Shown here piece by piece: positions 1 to 6,340 of a DNA stretch of 20,489 bases. The notes under the pieces are model-generated. The model saw only the letters and a list, made by a program, of their open reading frames with translations. It was not told the DNA's origin and made no database searches. The position numbers and the translations under genes are program-made. Positions within the stretch are counted from its first letter, which is position 1; every line of letters begins with the position of its first letter. The DNA is from Pseudomonadota bacterium (GTDB taxonomy: Bacteria > Pseudomonadota > Alphaproteobacteria > Rhizobiales > Hyphomicrobiaceae), in contig JAEYPL010000316.1 of the NCBI GenBank assembly GCA_023410905.1, positions 1 to 20,489 of the forward strand, in the 5' to 3' direction.

Positions 1-1
1 C

Positions 2-1123
2 TTCGGCCTCATGCTGGTGACCGGCCTCTGCCTGCTCTGGTTCGCGACGCCGAAGCTACAGGGCCCGATGTTCTTCCTCGTGCTCGCGGGCTACGCGCTG
101 GCCTTCGCGGGCGCCGAGTTCGCAGCCGTCTTCAACAACGCGATCATGCCGCCGCTCGTGCGCAAGGATCAGCTCGGGCGGCTGTCGGGCATTGCCTGGG
201 GCCTCGGCTATGCGGGCGGCCTCGTCAGTCTCGCGCTCGTCGCGGGCTTCATCGTCACGGATCCGTCGAGCGGGAAAACCATGCTCGGCATGGATCCGAT
301 CCTGAACCTCGATCAGGTGAGCCGCGAGGGCGATCGTCTCGTCGGGCCGCTGTGCGCGGCGTGGTTCATCCTGTTCGTCATCCCGTTTTTCCTGTTCGTG
401 CCGGATAACCGGCAGCCCTTGAAAGCTGCCTCCGAAAGCCCGATCCGCGATGCGCTCCAATCGCTCTGGAAAACAGTCCGCAACCTGCCGAAAGACGATC
501 GCAACATCCTCTGGATGCTCATCGCGCGGATGCTCTATGCGGACGGGCTCGCCGCGATCTTCGTGTTCGGCGGCATCTACGGCGCCTCGGTGTTCGGCTG
601 GCGCACGTTCGATCTCGGCCTCTTCGGCATCATTCTCGCCGGTACGGGCGCAGTCGGCGCCGTCATAGGCGGCTTGCTCGACGACCGCGTCGGGGCCAAG
701 ACCGTCATCGTCGGCTCGATCGTGATCCTGCTGATCGGCTTCTTCGGCATTTTGTCCGTCGACAAGGGCAGCGTGCTCTTCGTTGTGCCGATTGCGGAAA
801 AGGCGCCGGGATCGGGCGCGTTCTCGTCGCACGGCGAGCAGATCTTCCTGTTCTTCGCGATCCTCATCGGACTTGTGGCAGCCCCCGTGCAGGCCGCCGG
901 CCGTTCGCTGCTCGCGCGCCTCGCACCGCCCGAGCGCATGACGCAGTATTTCGGGCTCTTCGCTTTCTCGGGGAAGGCAACGGCATTTGCCGCCCCGCTG
1001 GCGATCGCCATCGTGACGACGGCAACGGGTAGTCAGCGGTGGGGCATCGCCACGACGGCGCTTTTCCTGATCGGCGGGCTGATCTTCATGCTGCCTGTGC
1101 AGGAGACACGGCGATCCGAATAA
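2..1123 (+). CDS. MFS transporter, Atg22/UMF1-like family (5' end outside window)
   Basis: The reading frame is open from the first bases of the window, so the N-terminus is missing and the first ATG (position 11) is internal. The visible 374 codons contain many hydrophobic membrane segments. The stretch at about 60-260 nt, with the words FNNAIMPPLV, LGRLSGIAWGLGYAGG and a following helix, resembles the signature of the UMF1/Atg22-like branch of the major facilitator superfamily. A second transmembrane bundle starts after a cytoplasmic loop rich in Lys/Arg/Asp (roughly 400-510 nt) and carries a short DDRVGAK loop, the usual basic MFS turn. The substrate cannot be told from sequence; members of this branch are loosely called effluxers. 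The gene ends a few bases before a strong hairpin and is convergent with the next gene. Confidence 0.8.
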   Translation, partial: FGLMLVTGLCLLWFATPKLQGPMFFLVLAGYALAFAGAEFAAVFNNAIMPPLVRKDQLGRLSGIAWGLGYAGGLVSLALVAGFIVTDPSSGKTMLGMDPILNLDQVSREGDRLVGPLCAAWFILFVIPFFLFVPDNRQPLKAASESPIRDALQSLWKTVRNLPKDDRNILWMLIARMLYADGLAAIFVFGGIYGASVFGWRTFDLGLFGIILAGTGAVGAVIGGLLDDRVGAKTVIVGSIVILLIGFFGILSVDKGSVLFVVPIAEKAPGSGAFSSHGEQIFLFFAILIGLVAAPVQAAGRSLLARLAPPERMTQYFGLFAFSGKATAFAAPLAIAIVTTATGSQRWGIATTALFLIGGLIFMLPVQETRRSE

Positions 1124-1126
1124 ATG

Positions 1127-1159
1127 GACCCCGACGCAGCGGGGGACTGCGCCGGGGTC
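1127..1159. terminator. Hairpin between convergent genes, possible bidirectional terminator
   Basis: Thirteen-base arms at 1127-1139 and 1147-1159 pair with one A/C mismatch around a 7-base loop. The stem begins four bases after the transporter stop codon. No T-run follows on the plus strand. On the minus strand the bases after the stem (CATTTATTC) are moderately T-rich, so termination of the minus-strand gene is slightly better supported. The position between two gene ends supports the call. Confidence 0.6.
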
Positions 1160-1187
1160 TGGGGTACGGGACGTGGACTGCAAGGGA

Positions 1188-1484
1188 TCAGTCGTCGTCG
1201 CCGTAACGGCACTCGTGGAAGCGCTTCCACCAGTACTTGCTGCCCGTGTTCACGGCCTTGCGGTACAGCCAGCCGCAGCGGCGAACGTGGTAGCCGTGAT
1301 AACCGTAGCCATACCCGCCGTAGACGATCGGCGCGCCGAGCATGATGCCGACACCGATCTTGCCGAAATGCTTGTGCTTGTGGCCGGCTTCGGCCTGAGA
1401 CGAGGCGAGGCCGCTGCCGCCGATGACGGCGAGCGAGAGAGCGGCGAGGGTGGCGGACTTGATGATGGTGGACTTGATCGACAT
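1188..1484 (-). CDS. Small secreted Gly/Tyr-rich protein with a conserved-looking C-terminal Cys-Trp motif
   Basis: A 98-residue protein of unknown function. The start at 1484 is chosen because AGGAGA lies about 6 nt upstream, and because the longer frame (to 1769) has no plausible ribosome site. Residues 1-33 look like a Sec signal peptide: basic start, hydrophobic core, and a predicted cut after AEA. The mature protein opens with an alternating His/Lys stretch (residues 35-39). A Gly/Tyr-rich segment (YGGYGYGYHGY, 55-65) follows. The end holds two cysteines (C70 and C92) bracketing WLYRKAVNTGSKYWWKRF. From memory, similar tails (Cys-x-Trp-Leu ... Thr-Gly-Ser-x-Tyr-Trp-Trp ... Cys) occur in small exported proteins of Hyphomicrobiales; I could not check this. 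C70 and C92 could form a disulfide in the periplasm. It is a single gene with no operon partner. Confidence 0.8.
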   Translation of the reverse strand: MSIKSTIIKSATLAALSLAVIGGSGLASSQAEAGHKHKHFGKIGVGIMLGAPIVYGGYGYGYHGYHVRRCGWLYRKAVNTGSKYWWKRFHECRYGDDD

Positions 1485-1756
1485 AAAGACTTCTCCTCGG
1501 GGCGTGGGTCGTTGATCGATTTTCGGCGGCGGGAACAACCGCCACTTGCCTGATCTGTCGCGGCGACCTCGAAAGTGGTTCAAAGCCCCGTTGATTTTTT
1601 TTCGGGGGCCGTCATCAGGGCCCGGGCGGACCTCCCGACCGCATCGACCCCACCTGCCCCACGTGTTAAGAGACCGCGGCCGCAGACTCGCCGGGGTCAC
1701 CCGAGTTGCGCCTGCAGCCGCCATCACCCACGACAACCCACGCGCCGGAACGCCCC
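1485..1756. other. Intergenic region between divergent genes (promoters for 1188-1484 and hom expected)
   Basis: 272 bases without a convincing gene. The region should hold promoters in both directions, but I see no clear -35/-10 pair. The one notable element is a run of eight T (1595-1602) enclosed by CCCCG (1586-1590) and CGGGG (1603-1607). This is a short hairpin with the T-run in its loop, so it is not a classical terminator. Confidence 0.4.
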
Positions 1757-3064
1757 ATGACGACCACACGTGATCCCCTCAAGCTCGGCGTTGCCGGCCT
1801 CGGAACTGTCGGCGCCGGCCTCATCCAGCTCCTCAAGGCGCATGGGGCCAAGCTCGCCGACCAGCTTCACCGGCCGGTCGAGGTCGTGGCCGTATCGGCG
1901 CGCGACCGCACGAAGGATCGGGGCGTGTCGCTCGAAGGCATCCGCTGGGTGAACGATCCCGTGGCCCTGGCCACCGACCCGGCCATCGACTGCTTCGTGG
2001 AGCTGATCGGTGGCGAGGACGGCGTCGTGAAGCGCGCGGTGGAAGCCGCGCTATCGGCCGGCAAGCACGTCGTGACCGCCAACAAGGCGCTGCTCGCTCA
2101 TCACGGCTTCGAGCTCGCGCAGCTCGCCGAGAAGCACAACGTGGCGCTGAACTTCGAAGCAGCCGTCGCGGGCGGCATCCCTGCGATCAAGACCGTGCGC
2201 GAGGCGCTGGTCGGCAACCAGGTGCGCCGCGTATCCGGCATCCTCAACGGCACCTGCAATTACATTCTGAGCAAGATGCAGGAGGAGCGCCTGCCGTTCG
2301 CCGACGTGCTGCGGGAAGCGCAGGCGAAAGGCTATGCGGAAGCGGATCCCACATTCGACATCGGCGGCTTCGACGCCGCGCACAAGCTCACGCTGCTGAC
2401 GAGCCTCGTCTTCGGCACGCGCGTCGCCTTCGACCAGATCCACATCGAAGGCATTCAGACCATCACGGACGCCGACATCGATGCGGCAGACGAACTCGGC
2501 TATCGCATCAAGCTGCTCGGCGTCGCGACACTCACCGAGAGCGGCATCGAAAGCCGCGTCACGCCAGTCATGATCCCCGTGGATGCCGCCATTGCCGGCG
2601 TATCAGGCGTCACCAACGCCGTCTCGCTCGACGCAGACTTCGCGGGCAGTCTTCTGCTCGTCGGGCCGGGTGCCGGCGCACGCGCCACCGCCTCGGCCGT
2701 CGCGAGCGACATCGTCGATATTGCTGCCGGTTTCGTGCTGCCGCCCTTCGGCGTACCCTCATCGCGCCTGAAGCCGCACAAGCGCGCCGCCCTCGGCCAG
2801 CACAAGGGCGACTACTACGTGCGTTTCTCCGCGTTCGATCGTCCGGGCGTGATGGCGGCGATCACGAAGCGCATGGCCGAGCAGGATGTCTCGCTCGACA
2901 GCATCGTGCAGCGAGGACCGCGCGGCGCGCCGGGTACGCTCGCCAATATCGTGATCATCACACACGAGACGACGGAAGCGGCCATCCGCAAGGCGCTTGA
3001 TGATATCGAGGCTGACGGCAAGGTCGCCGAGAAGCCGCAGATGATCCGCATCGAGGAAGTCTGA
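1757..3064 (+). CDS. hom: Homoserine dehydrogenase
   Basis: A 435-residue homoserine dehydrogenase. It reduces aspartate semialdehyde to homoserine with NAD(P)H, the branch point to threonine, methionine and isoleucine. The N-terminal Rossmann motif is GLGTVGAG (residues 14-21). The TANKAL lysine (K110) and the NGTCNYIL signature (164-171) are present. The catalytic segment KGYAEADPTFDIGGFDAAHK carries E195, D206 and K210 with the same spacing as the yeast catalytic residues E208, D219 and K223. A C-terminal ACT domain (about 353-430, starting near YYVRFSAFDRPGV) indicates allosteric control by an amino acid, classically threonine. Length is normal for the ACT-containing form. The start at 1757 is preferred because the Rossmann fold begins directly after it. 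An upstream in-frame ATG at 1706 would add 17 low-quality residues. The ribosome site is weak (GGAA). Confidence 0.97.
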   Translation: MTTTRDPLKLGVAGLGTVGAGLIQLLKAHGAKLADQLHRPVEVVAVSARDRTKDRGVSLEGIRWVNDPVALATDPAIDCFVELIGGEDGVVKRAVEAALSAGKHVVTANKALLAHHGFELAQLAEKHNVALNFEAAVAGGIPAIKTVREALVGNQVRRVSGILNGTCNYILSKMQEERLPFADVLREAQAKGYAEADPTFDIGGFDAAHKLTLLTSLVFGTRVAFDQIHIEGIQTITDADIDAADELGYRIKLLGVATLTESGIESRVTPVMIPVDAAIAGVSGVTNAVSLDADFAGSLLLVGPGAGARATASAVASDIVDIAAGFVLPPFGVPSSRLKPHKRAALGQHKGDYYVRFSAFDRPGVMAAITKRMAEQDVSLDSIVQRGPRGAPGTLANIVIITHETTEAAIRKALDDIEADGKVAEKPQMIRIEEV

Positions 3065-3078
3065 GCGCGTGATCGCCT

Positions 3079-3109
3079 GGAAAGTGCGTTGAAAGATTCT
3101 CTCACTTTT
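3079..3109 (+). terminator. Weak hairpin after hom, possible terminator
   Basis: AAAGTG (3081-3086) pairs with CACTTT (3103-3108) around a 16-base loop, followed by only one more T. It sits 17 bases after the hom stop codon. The stem is short and the loop long, so this is a weak candidate. Confidence 0.25.
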
Positions 3110-3150
3110 CCGGCCATCTGCGTAATGCGAGATACCTCATCTTGTAATAT

Positions 3151-3185
3151 CTGAGTGCGGGCGACCGAAATTGCTTCGCACTTAG
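3151..3185 (+). other. Hairpin in the 299-base hom-hydrolase spacer
   Basis: The spacer from 3065 to 3363 holds no gene I can support. Within it, CTGAGTGCG (3151-3159) pairs with CGCACTTAG (3177-3185) as a 9-bp stem with one G-U pair and a 17-base loop. A TAATAT (3145-3150) just upstream could be a -10 box for the hydrolase, but no matching -35 is visible. The hairpin would then lie in the 5' leader. Confidence 0.35.
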
Positions 3186-3363
3186 AGAGCACCTTCCGTC
3201 GGCTTCCAGCTACATTCCGCTCCGTCAACAACAGCATCGAGCTGGTCCAGTTCGGGCCCAGCACGCCGCACCGGAAGCGATCCCCCCGCATCATAGCGTG
3301 GTCGATTGCTCTGGCCGCTGTGTGCTGCCCGTCCTCGACGGCTCGGCAAAAGGAGCATGTATC

Positions 3364-4128
3364 ATGGGATTGACGCCGTACTCTCTCTTGCTTGCCAGCA
3401 GTATTGTTCTCGCCTTCGCCGCCGTCGTGCCCGCACACGCCGCCCCCATCAAGAACGTCGTGCTCGTGCATGGCGCATTCGCAGATGGCTCGGGATGGCG
3501 CGGTGTCTACGACGACCTCACAAAGCGCGGCTATCGCGTCACCATCGTCCAGAACCCGCTTACCTCTCTCGCTGACGACGTCGCTGCGACCAAGCGCGCG
3601 CTCGACCGGCTCGACGGCCCTGCCATCCTTGTCGGCCATAGCTGGGGCGGCACGGTCATCACCGAAGCGGGTGTCCATCCCAAGGTCGCAGGCCTCGTCT
3701 ATGTCTCGGCGCTCTCACCTGATGCCGGCGAGACGACCGCGCAGCAATATGCGGGCTTCGTCACGCCGCCCGAGTTCGTGATCGACACGCATGGCGACGG
3801 CTTCGGTTTCGTGAAGCCGGAGAACTTCAAGATCGGCTTCGCTGCGGACGCGAGCGATGCCGAAGCGGCCTTCATGCGGGACTCGCAGGTGCCGATCAAT
3901 ATGTCGGTGTTCGAGACCAAGCTCCAGCACGCCGCCTGGCGGACAAAGCCGAGCTGGGCCGTGATCGCGACCGACGACAAGGCCTTCGACCTTCGCATGC
4001 TGCGCCACATGGCAAAGCGCATCGACGCGAAGATCATGGAAGTCGCAGCAAGCCACGCAGTCTTCATGACCCAGCCGAAGGTCGTCGCCGATGTAATCGA
4101 CAATGCGGCCAAGACCGCGTCCAAGTGA
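3364..4128 (+). CDS. Secreted alpha/beta hydrolase
   Basis: A 254-residue alpha/beta-hydrolase-fold enzyme, probably exported. The start at 3364 is fixed by a good AGGAG site (3351-3355) eight bases upstream. Residues 1-26 form a signal peptide with a hydrophobic core and a predicted cut at AHA. The oxyanion-hole motif HGAF (36-39) is followed by the nucleophile elbow GHSWGG with S93. D204 or D205 (in IATDDKAFD) and H231 (in ASHAVF) complete a plausible catalytic triad. The sequence resembles small esterase/haloperoxidase-like hydrolases of the EstC or pyrethroid-hydrolase-like group. The true substrate, and whether it acts as an esterase, cannot be read from sequence. It is separated from hom by 299 bases and ends at a perfect hairpin, so it is probably monocistronic. 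Confidence 0.9.
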   Translation: MGLTPYSLLLASSIVLAFAAVVPAHAAPIKNVVLVHGAFADGSGWRGVYDDLTKRGYRVTIVQNPLTSLADDVAATKRALDRLDGPAILVGHSWGGTVITEAGVHPKVAGLVYVSALSPDAGETTAQQYAGFVTPPEFVIDTHGDGFGFVKPENFKIGFAADASDAEAAFMRDSQVPINMSVFETKLQHAAWRTKPSWAVIATDDKAFDLRMLRHMAKRIDAKIMEVAASHAVFMTQPKVVADVIDNAAKTASK

Positions 4129-4145
4129 AGCTTCGACAGAAACGA

Positions 4146-4175
4146 CGATGCCCTCGGCTCGGACCGAGGGCATCG
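4146..4175. terminator. Perfect 12-bp hairpin between convergent genes
   Basis: CGATGCCCTCGG (4146-4157) and CCGAGGGCATCG (4164-4175) are exact reverse complements around a 6-base loop. It lies 17 bases after the hydrolase stop and 40 bases before the end of the opposing trcR-like gene. No long T-run follows on either strand, although short T-rich bases flank both sides. Its place between two gene ends supports a shared terminator. Confidence 0.65.
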
Positions 4176-4215
4176 CAAATTTCGACAGTAGATCGCAGGT
4201 CGAGACGGCTGAGGC

Positions 4216-4965
4216 TCAGCTCTCTTCCTCGTCCTTGCTCTCGCCCGTGCCGAGCTCCTGAAGGCGGGCGAACACGCGCGACGCCTCGGCCTCCTCGGAT
4301 TCAGCGGGCTCTTCCGCGGCCGGCTCGGGAAAGCTCACATCAGGCTGCGGACCGAGGCCGGGAACGGTCTCGGATGTCGGAAGCAGCGTGCCAGCCTTGG
4401 CCTCGGCGGGAGCGGCACCCGCGGGAACCTGCGGCGCACGCTTTGCAGCCTTCGCCACTTCGGCGTCGAGATCGATCTGCGAGCATAGGCCGAGCGTCAC
4501 GGGGTCCTGCGGCGTGAGGTTCTGCGCATTCCAGTGTGTGCGCTCGCGGATGGCCGCGATCGTCGGCTTGGTCGTGCCGACAAGGCGGATGATCTGACTG
4601 TCCTTGAGCTCGGGATGATTGCGCAGCAGCCACATGACCGCATTCGGGCGATCCTGCCGGCGCGAGACGGGCGTGTAGCGCGGGCCGCGCTTGGTCTTGA
4701 CCGGAGGGATCTCGACTTTCGATTCCGCCAGCCTCAGGCGATAGTCGGCATCTTCCTCACCGCGCTTGATCTCCTCGCGGCTGAGCTGGCCGGACGCGAT
4801 CGGATCCATGCCCTTGATGCCCTGCGCGACGTCACCATCGGCAATGCCCTTGACCTCGAGATGATGGAGGCCGCAGAACTCCGCGATCTGATCGAAGCTC
4901 AGCGAGGTGTTTTCCACCAGCCAGACGGCTGTTGCTTTGGGCATCAGCGGTTTGCGGTTGCTCAT
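4216..4965 (-). CDS. trcR: DUF1013 protein, TrcR-like cell-cycle transcriptional regulator
   Basis: A 249-residue protein of the DUF1013 family, annotated in Alphaproteobacteria as the cell-cycle transcriptional regulator TrcR. The first HTH-like segment is at about 22-44 (SFDQIAEFCGLHHLEVKGIA). The second is at about 119-143, containing SQIIRLVGTTKPTIAAIRERTHW. A basic linker (87-106: KTKRGPRYTPVSRRQDRP) separates them. After about residue 175 the tail is Ala/Pro/Glu-rich and acidic, likely disordered. The family is cytoplasmic and is thought to act on transcription; its detailed targets in this organism are unknown. The N-terminus MSNRKPLMPKATAVWLVENT is where the recognisable family sequence begins, so the start is probably right, though the ribosome site (GGAAAG) is modest. 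The gene is single and is divergent from the isomerase gene across 222 bases. Confidence 0.88.
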   Translation of the reverse strand: MSNRKPLMPKATAVWLVENTSLSFDQIAEFCGLHHLEVKGIADGDVAQGIKGMDPIASGQLSREEIKRGEEDADYRLRLAESKVEIPPVKTKRGPRYTPVSRRQDRPNAVMWLLRNHPELKDSQIIRLVGTTKPTIAAIRERTHWNAQNLTPQDPVTLGLCSQIDLDAEVAKAAKRAPQVPAGAAPAEAKAGTLLPTSETVPGLGPQPDVSFPEPAAEEPAESEEAEASRVFARLQELGTGESKDEEES

Positions 4966-5187
4966 GGGGCGCGCTTTCCAGGTAATGGGCTCTTGGGGCC
5001 TGCCCGATAGCGTCGAGCAGCCGTGTCCTTGAGGATAATGAAGGGGGTCAGGCGTGCTTATAGCGCGATGCCCGCCGAGAGAGCAACCGGGAGATGTGTG
5101 AACGCTGACGATTGCCCGGCAACCTTACGGCAAGCTCGCAGTGCCGCGGTCCCCCTATCCAGGCCATGGTGAACGCAGGGAACGACC
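4966..5187. other. Divergent intergenic region
   Basis: 222 bases between the starts of the trcR-like gene and the isomerase gene. It must hold both promoters. On the minus strand, CATTAT is a possible -10 for the trcR-like gene. I see no strong repeat or RNA structure here. Confidence 0.3.
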
Positions 5188-5799
5188 ATGCCAAAGCTCG
5201 AATTCTGGTACGATTTTGCCTCGACCTACTCGTACCTTTCCGCCATGCGCATCGAGGCCCTTGCCGACGTGGCCGGGGTCGAAATTGCCTATCGGCCCTT
5301 TCTTCTCGGTCCCATTTTCAAGGCCCAGGGCTTCGACACGTCGCCCTTCGTGCTCAACCCGACAAAGGGGCAGTATATGGCGCGGGATATTGCCCGGATC
5401 GCCACCGCGCGCGGCCTCGCTTTTCACGTACCCGATCCCTTTCCGGCTCACAGTCTCCTGGCAGCCCGCATCGGCATGATCGCGGAGGAAGAAGGCTGGA
5501 TCGGCCCTTACACGCGCGCTGTTTTCGACGCCGAGTTTGCCGGACGGGCCAATATTGCCGCTCCAGATGCGCTGGCGCCCGCGATTGCCGGCCTAGGGCA
5601 TGATCCGGCCCAGGTGCTGGCGCGCGCCGGCTCCGACGCAGTGAAATCGGCTCTTCGCTCGCGCTCGGAAGCTGCTGCCGGCAAAGGCATCTTCGGGGCG
5701 CCGACCTTCATCTCGGAGGATGGCGAACTCTTCTGGGGAGACGATCGCCTCGAGCATGCGCTGGCCTGGGCTAACGGTGTCGAGAAGCGATTCGGCTGA
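5188..5799 (+). CDS. 2-hydroxychromene-2-carboxylate isomerase family protein (DsbA/kappa-GST fold)
   Basis: A 203-residue protein of the HCCA isomerase/kappa-class glutathione transferase family (DsbA-like thioredoxin fold with a helical insertion). Family members use glutathione. The best known, NahD, isomerises 2-hydroxychromene-2-carboxylate in naphthalene breakdown. Visible marks are the N-terminal FWYDFASTYSYLS with S12 at the catalytic serine position, the cis-proline loop GIFGAPTF (P172), and the C-terminal FWGDDRLEHAL. There is no CxxC motif, so it is not a thiol oxidase. Length is normal. AGGGAA just upstream supports the start at 5188. No aromatic-degradation genes are nearby, so a role in naphthalene catabolism is not supported; general glutathione-linked chemistry is more likely. 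Confidence 0.9.
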   Translation: MPKLEFWYDFASTYSYLSAMRIEALADVAGVEIAYRPFLLGPIFKAQGFDTSPFVLNPTKGQYMARDIARIATARGLAFHVPDPFPAHSLLAARIGMIAEEEGWIGPYTRAVFDAEFAGRANIAAPDALAPAIAGLGHDPAQVLARAGSDAVKSALRSRSEAAAGKGIFGAPTFISEDGELFWGDDRLEHALAWANGVEKRFG

Positions 5800-5841
5800 A
5801 TGGATGTTCACCATAAATCAGTACTTTAGCGCCCTGCGCGG

Positions 5842-5850
5842 TGATATATT
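5842..5850 (+). promoter_or_regulatory. Candidate extended -10 promoter element for the small exported protein
   Basis: TGATATATT matches an extended -10 box (TG-N-TATAAT type). It would start transcription about 24 bases before the GTG start at 5881. The -35 region at 17-bp spacing is poor, which extended -10 promoters tolerate. Confidence 0.35.
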
Positions 5851-5880
5851 GCGCGCGGCATCAACTAGGGAGCGACTGCC

Positions 5881-6198
5881 GTGAGAATGCATCGTTGGGT
5901 TCTGGGATTGAGCGCGATGGGTCTGTCGCTGGCGTTGATCGGCGGGGCTGCGTACGCCCAGGCGCCGAAGGCAGAACCGAAGGCGGCCCCTAAAGCCGAG
6001 ACCAAGGCCCCCGCGGCAAAGAAGGCCCCCAAGAAGGCCGCGTCGGCCTGCCAGGGTCTAGATGAGAAGGGCTGCGGCGCAAACACCGGCTGCTCGTGGA
6101 TCAAGGCAACGAAGACCAAAGCTGGCGTCGATCGCAAAGCCTACTGCCGCCTGAAATCCACACCACCGAAAAAGGCCGCTGCACCGGCCAAGAAATAA
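5881..6198 (+). CDS. Small exported Lys/Ala/Pro-rich protein with a four-cysteine motif
   Basis: A 105-residue protein of unknown function. The GTG at 5881 is preferred as start because AGGGAG (5867-5872) lies eight bases before it; an ATG at 5887 would be 14 bases away. Residues 1-26 form a signal peptide with a predicted cut at AYA before Gln27. Residues 28-55 are a low-complexity stretch of Lys, Ala, Pro and Glu, like a flexible periplasmic or wall-contact linker. The compact motif then has cysteines at 57, 65, 71 and 89, with the pattern C-x-GL-x4-C-x5-CSW-I ... YCR, which could make two disulfides. A short Lys/Ala/Pro tail ends the protein. From memory, similar Cys-Gly-Leu ... Cys-x-Trp motifs occur in other alphaproteobacterial exported proteins, but I know no function. 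A strong terminator follows and no partner gene is apparent. Confidence 0.8.
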   Translation: MRMHRWVLGLSAMGLSLALIGGAAYAQAPKAEPKAAPKAETKAPAAKKAPKKAASACQGLDEKGCGANTGCSWIKATKTKAGVDRKAYCRLKSTPPKKAAAPAKK

Positions 6199-6230
6199 GC
6201 TGTCCGTCACAACAAAAACAAACCTTCCCG

Positions 6231-6263
6231 CCGCCGGAGTATCACTCCGGCGGTTCTTTTTTT
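6231..6263 (+). terminator. Rho-independent terminator
   Basis: CCGCCGGAGT (6231-6240) and ACTCCGGCGG (6244-6253) form a perfect 10-bp stem with a 3-base loop, followed by TTCTTTTTTT. It is a textbook intrinsic terminator for the small exported protein gene. Confidence 0.95.
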
Positions 6264-6340
6264 CCTGCCCGCTGCAGCTCCAGCCCGCAAAACTTGCTTT
6301 CCCGTGACGCGCCTCTACCGTTGACCAGGACGGGGGTGGC

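Noticed and set aside
56..1183. 375-residue open frame on the minus strand
   Set aside because: It is antisense to the MFS transporter. The product is Arg/Glu/His-rich without domains, the expected shadow of a hydrophobic GC-rich gene.
2815..3678. 287-residue open frame on the minus strand spanning the hom-hydrolase spacer
   Set aside because: It would overlap the ends of two solid genes, and its sequence shows no family features. The spacer part alone does not look coding.
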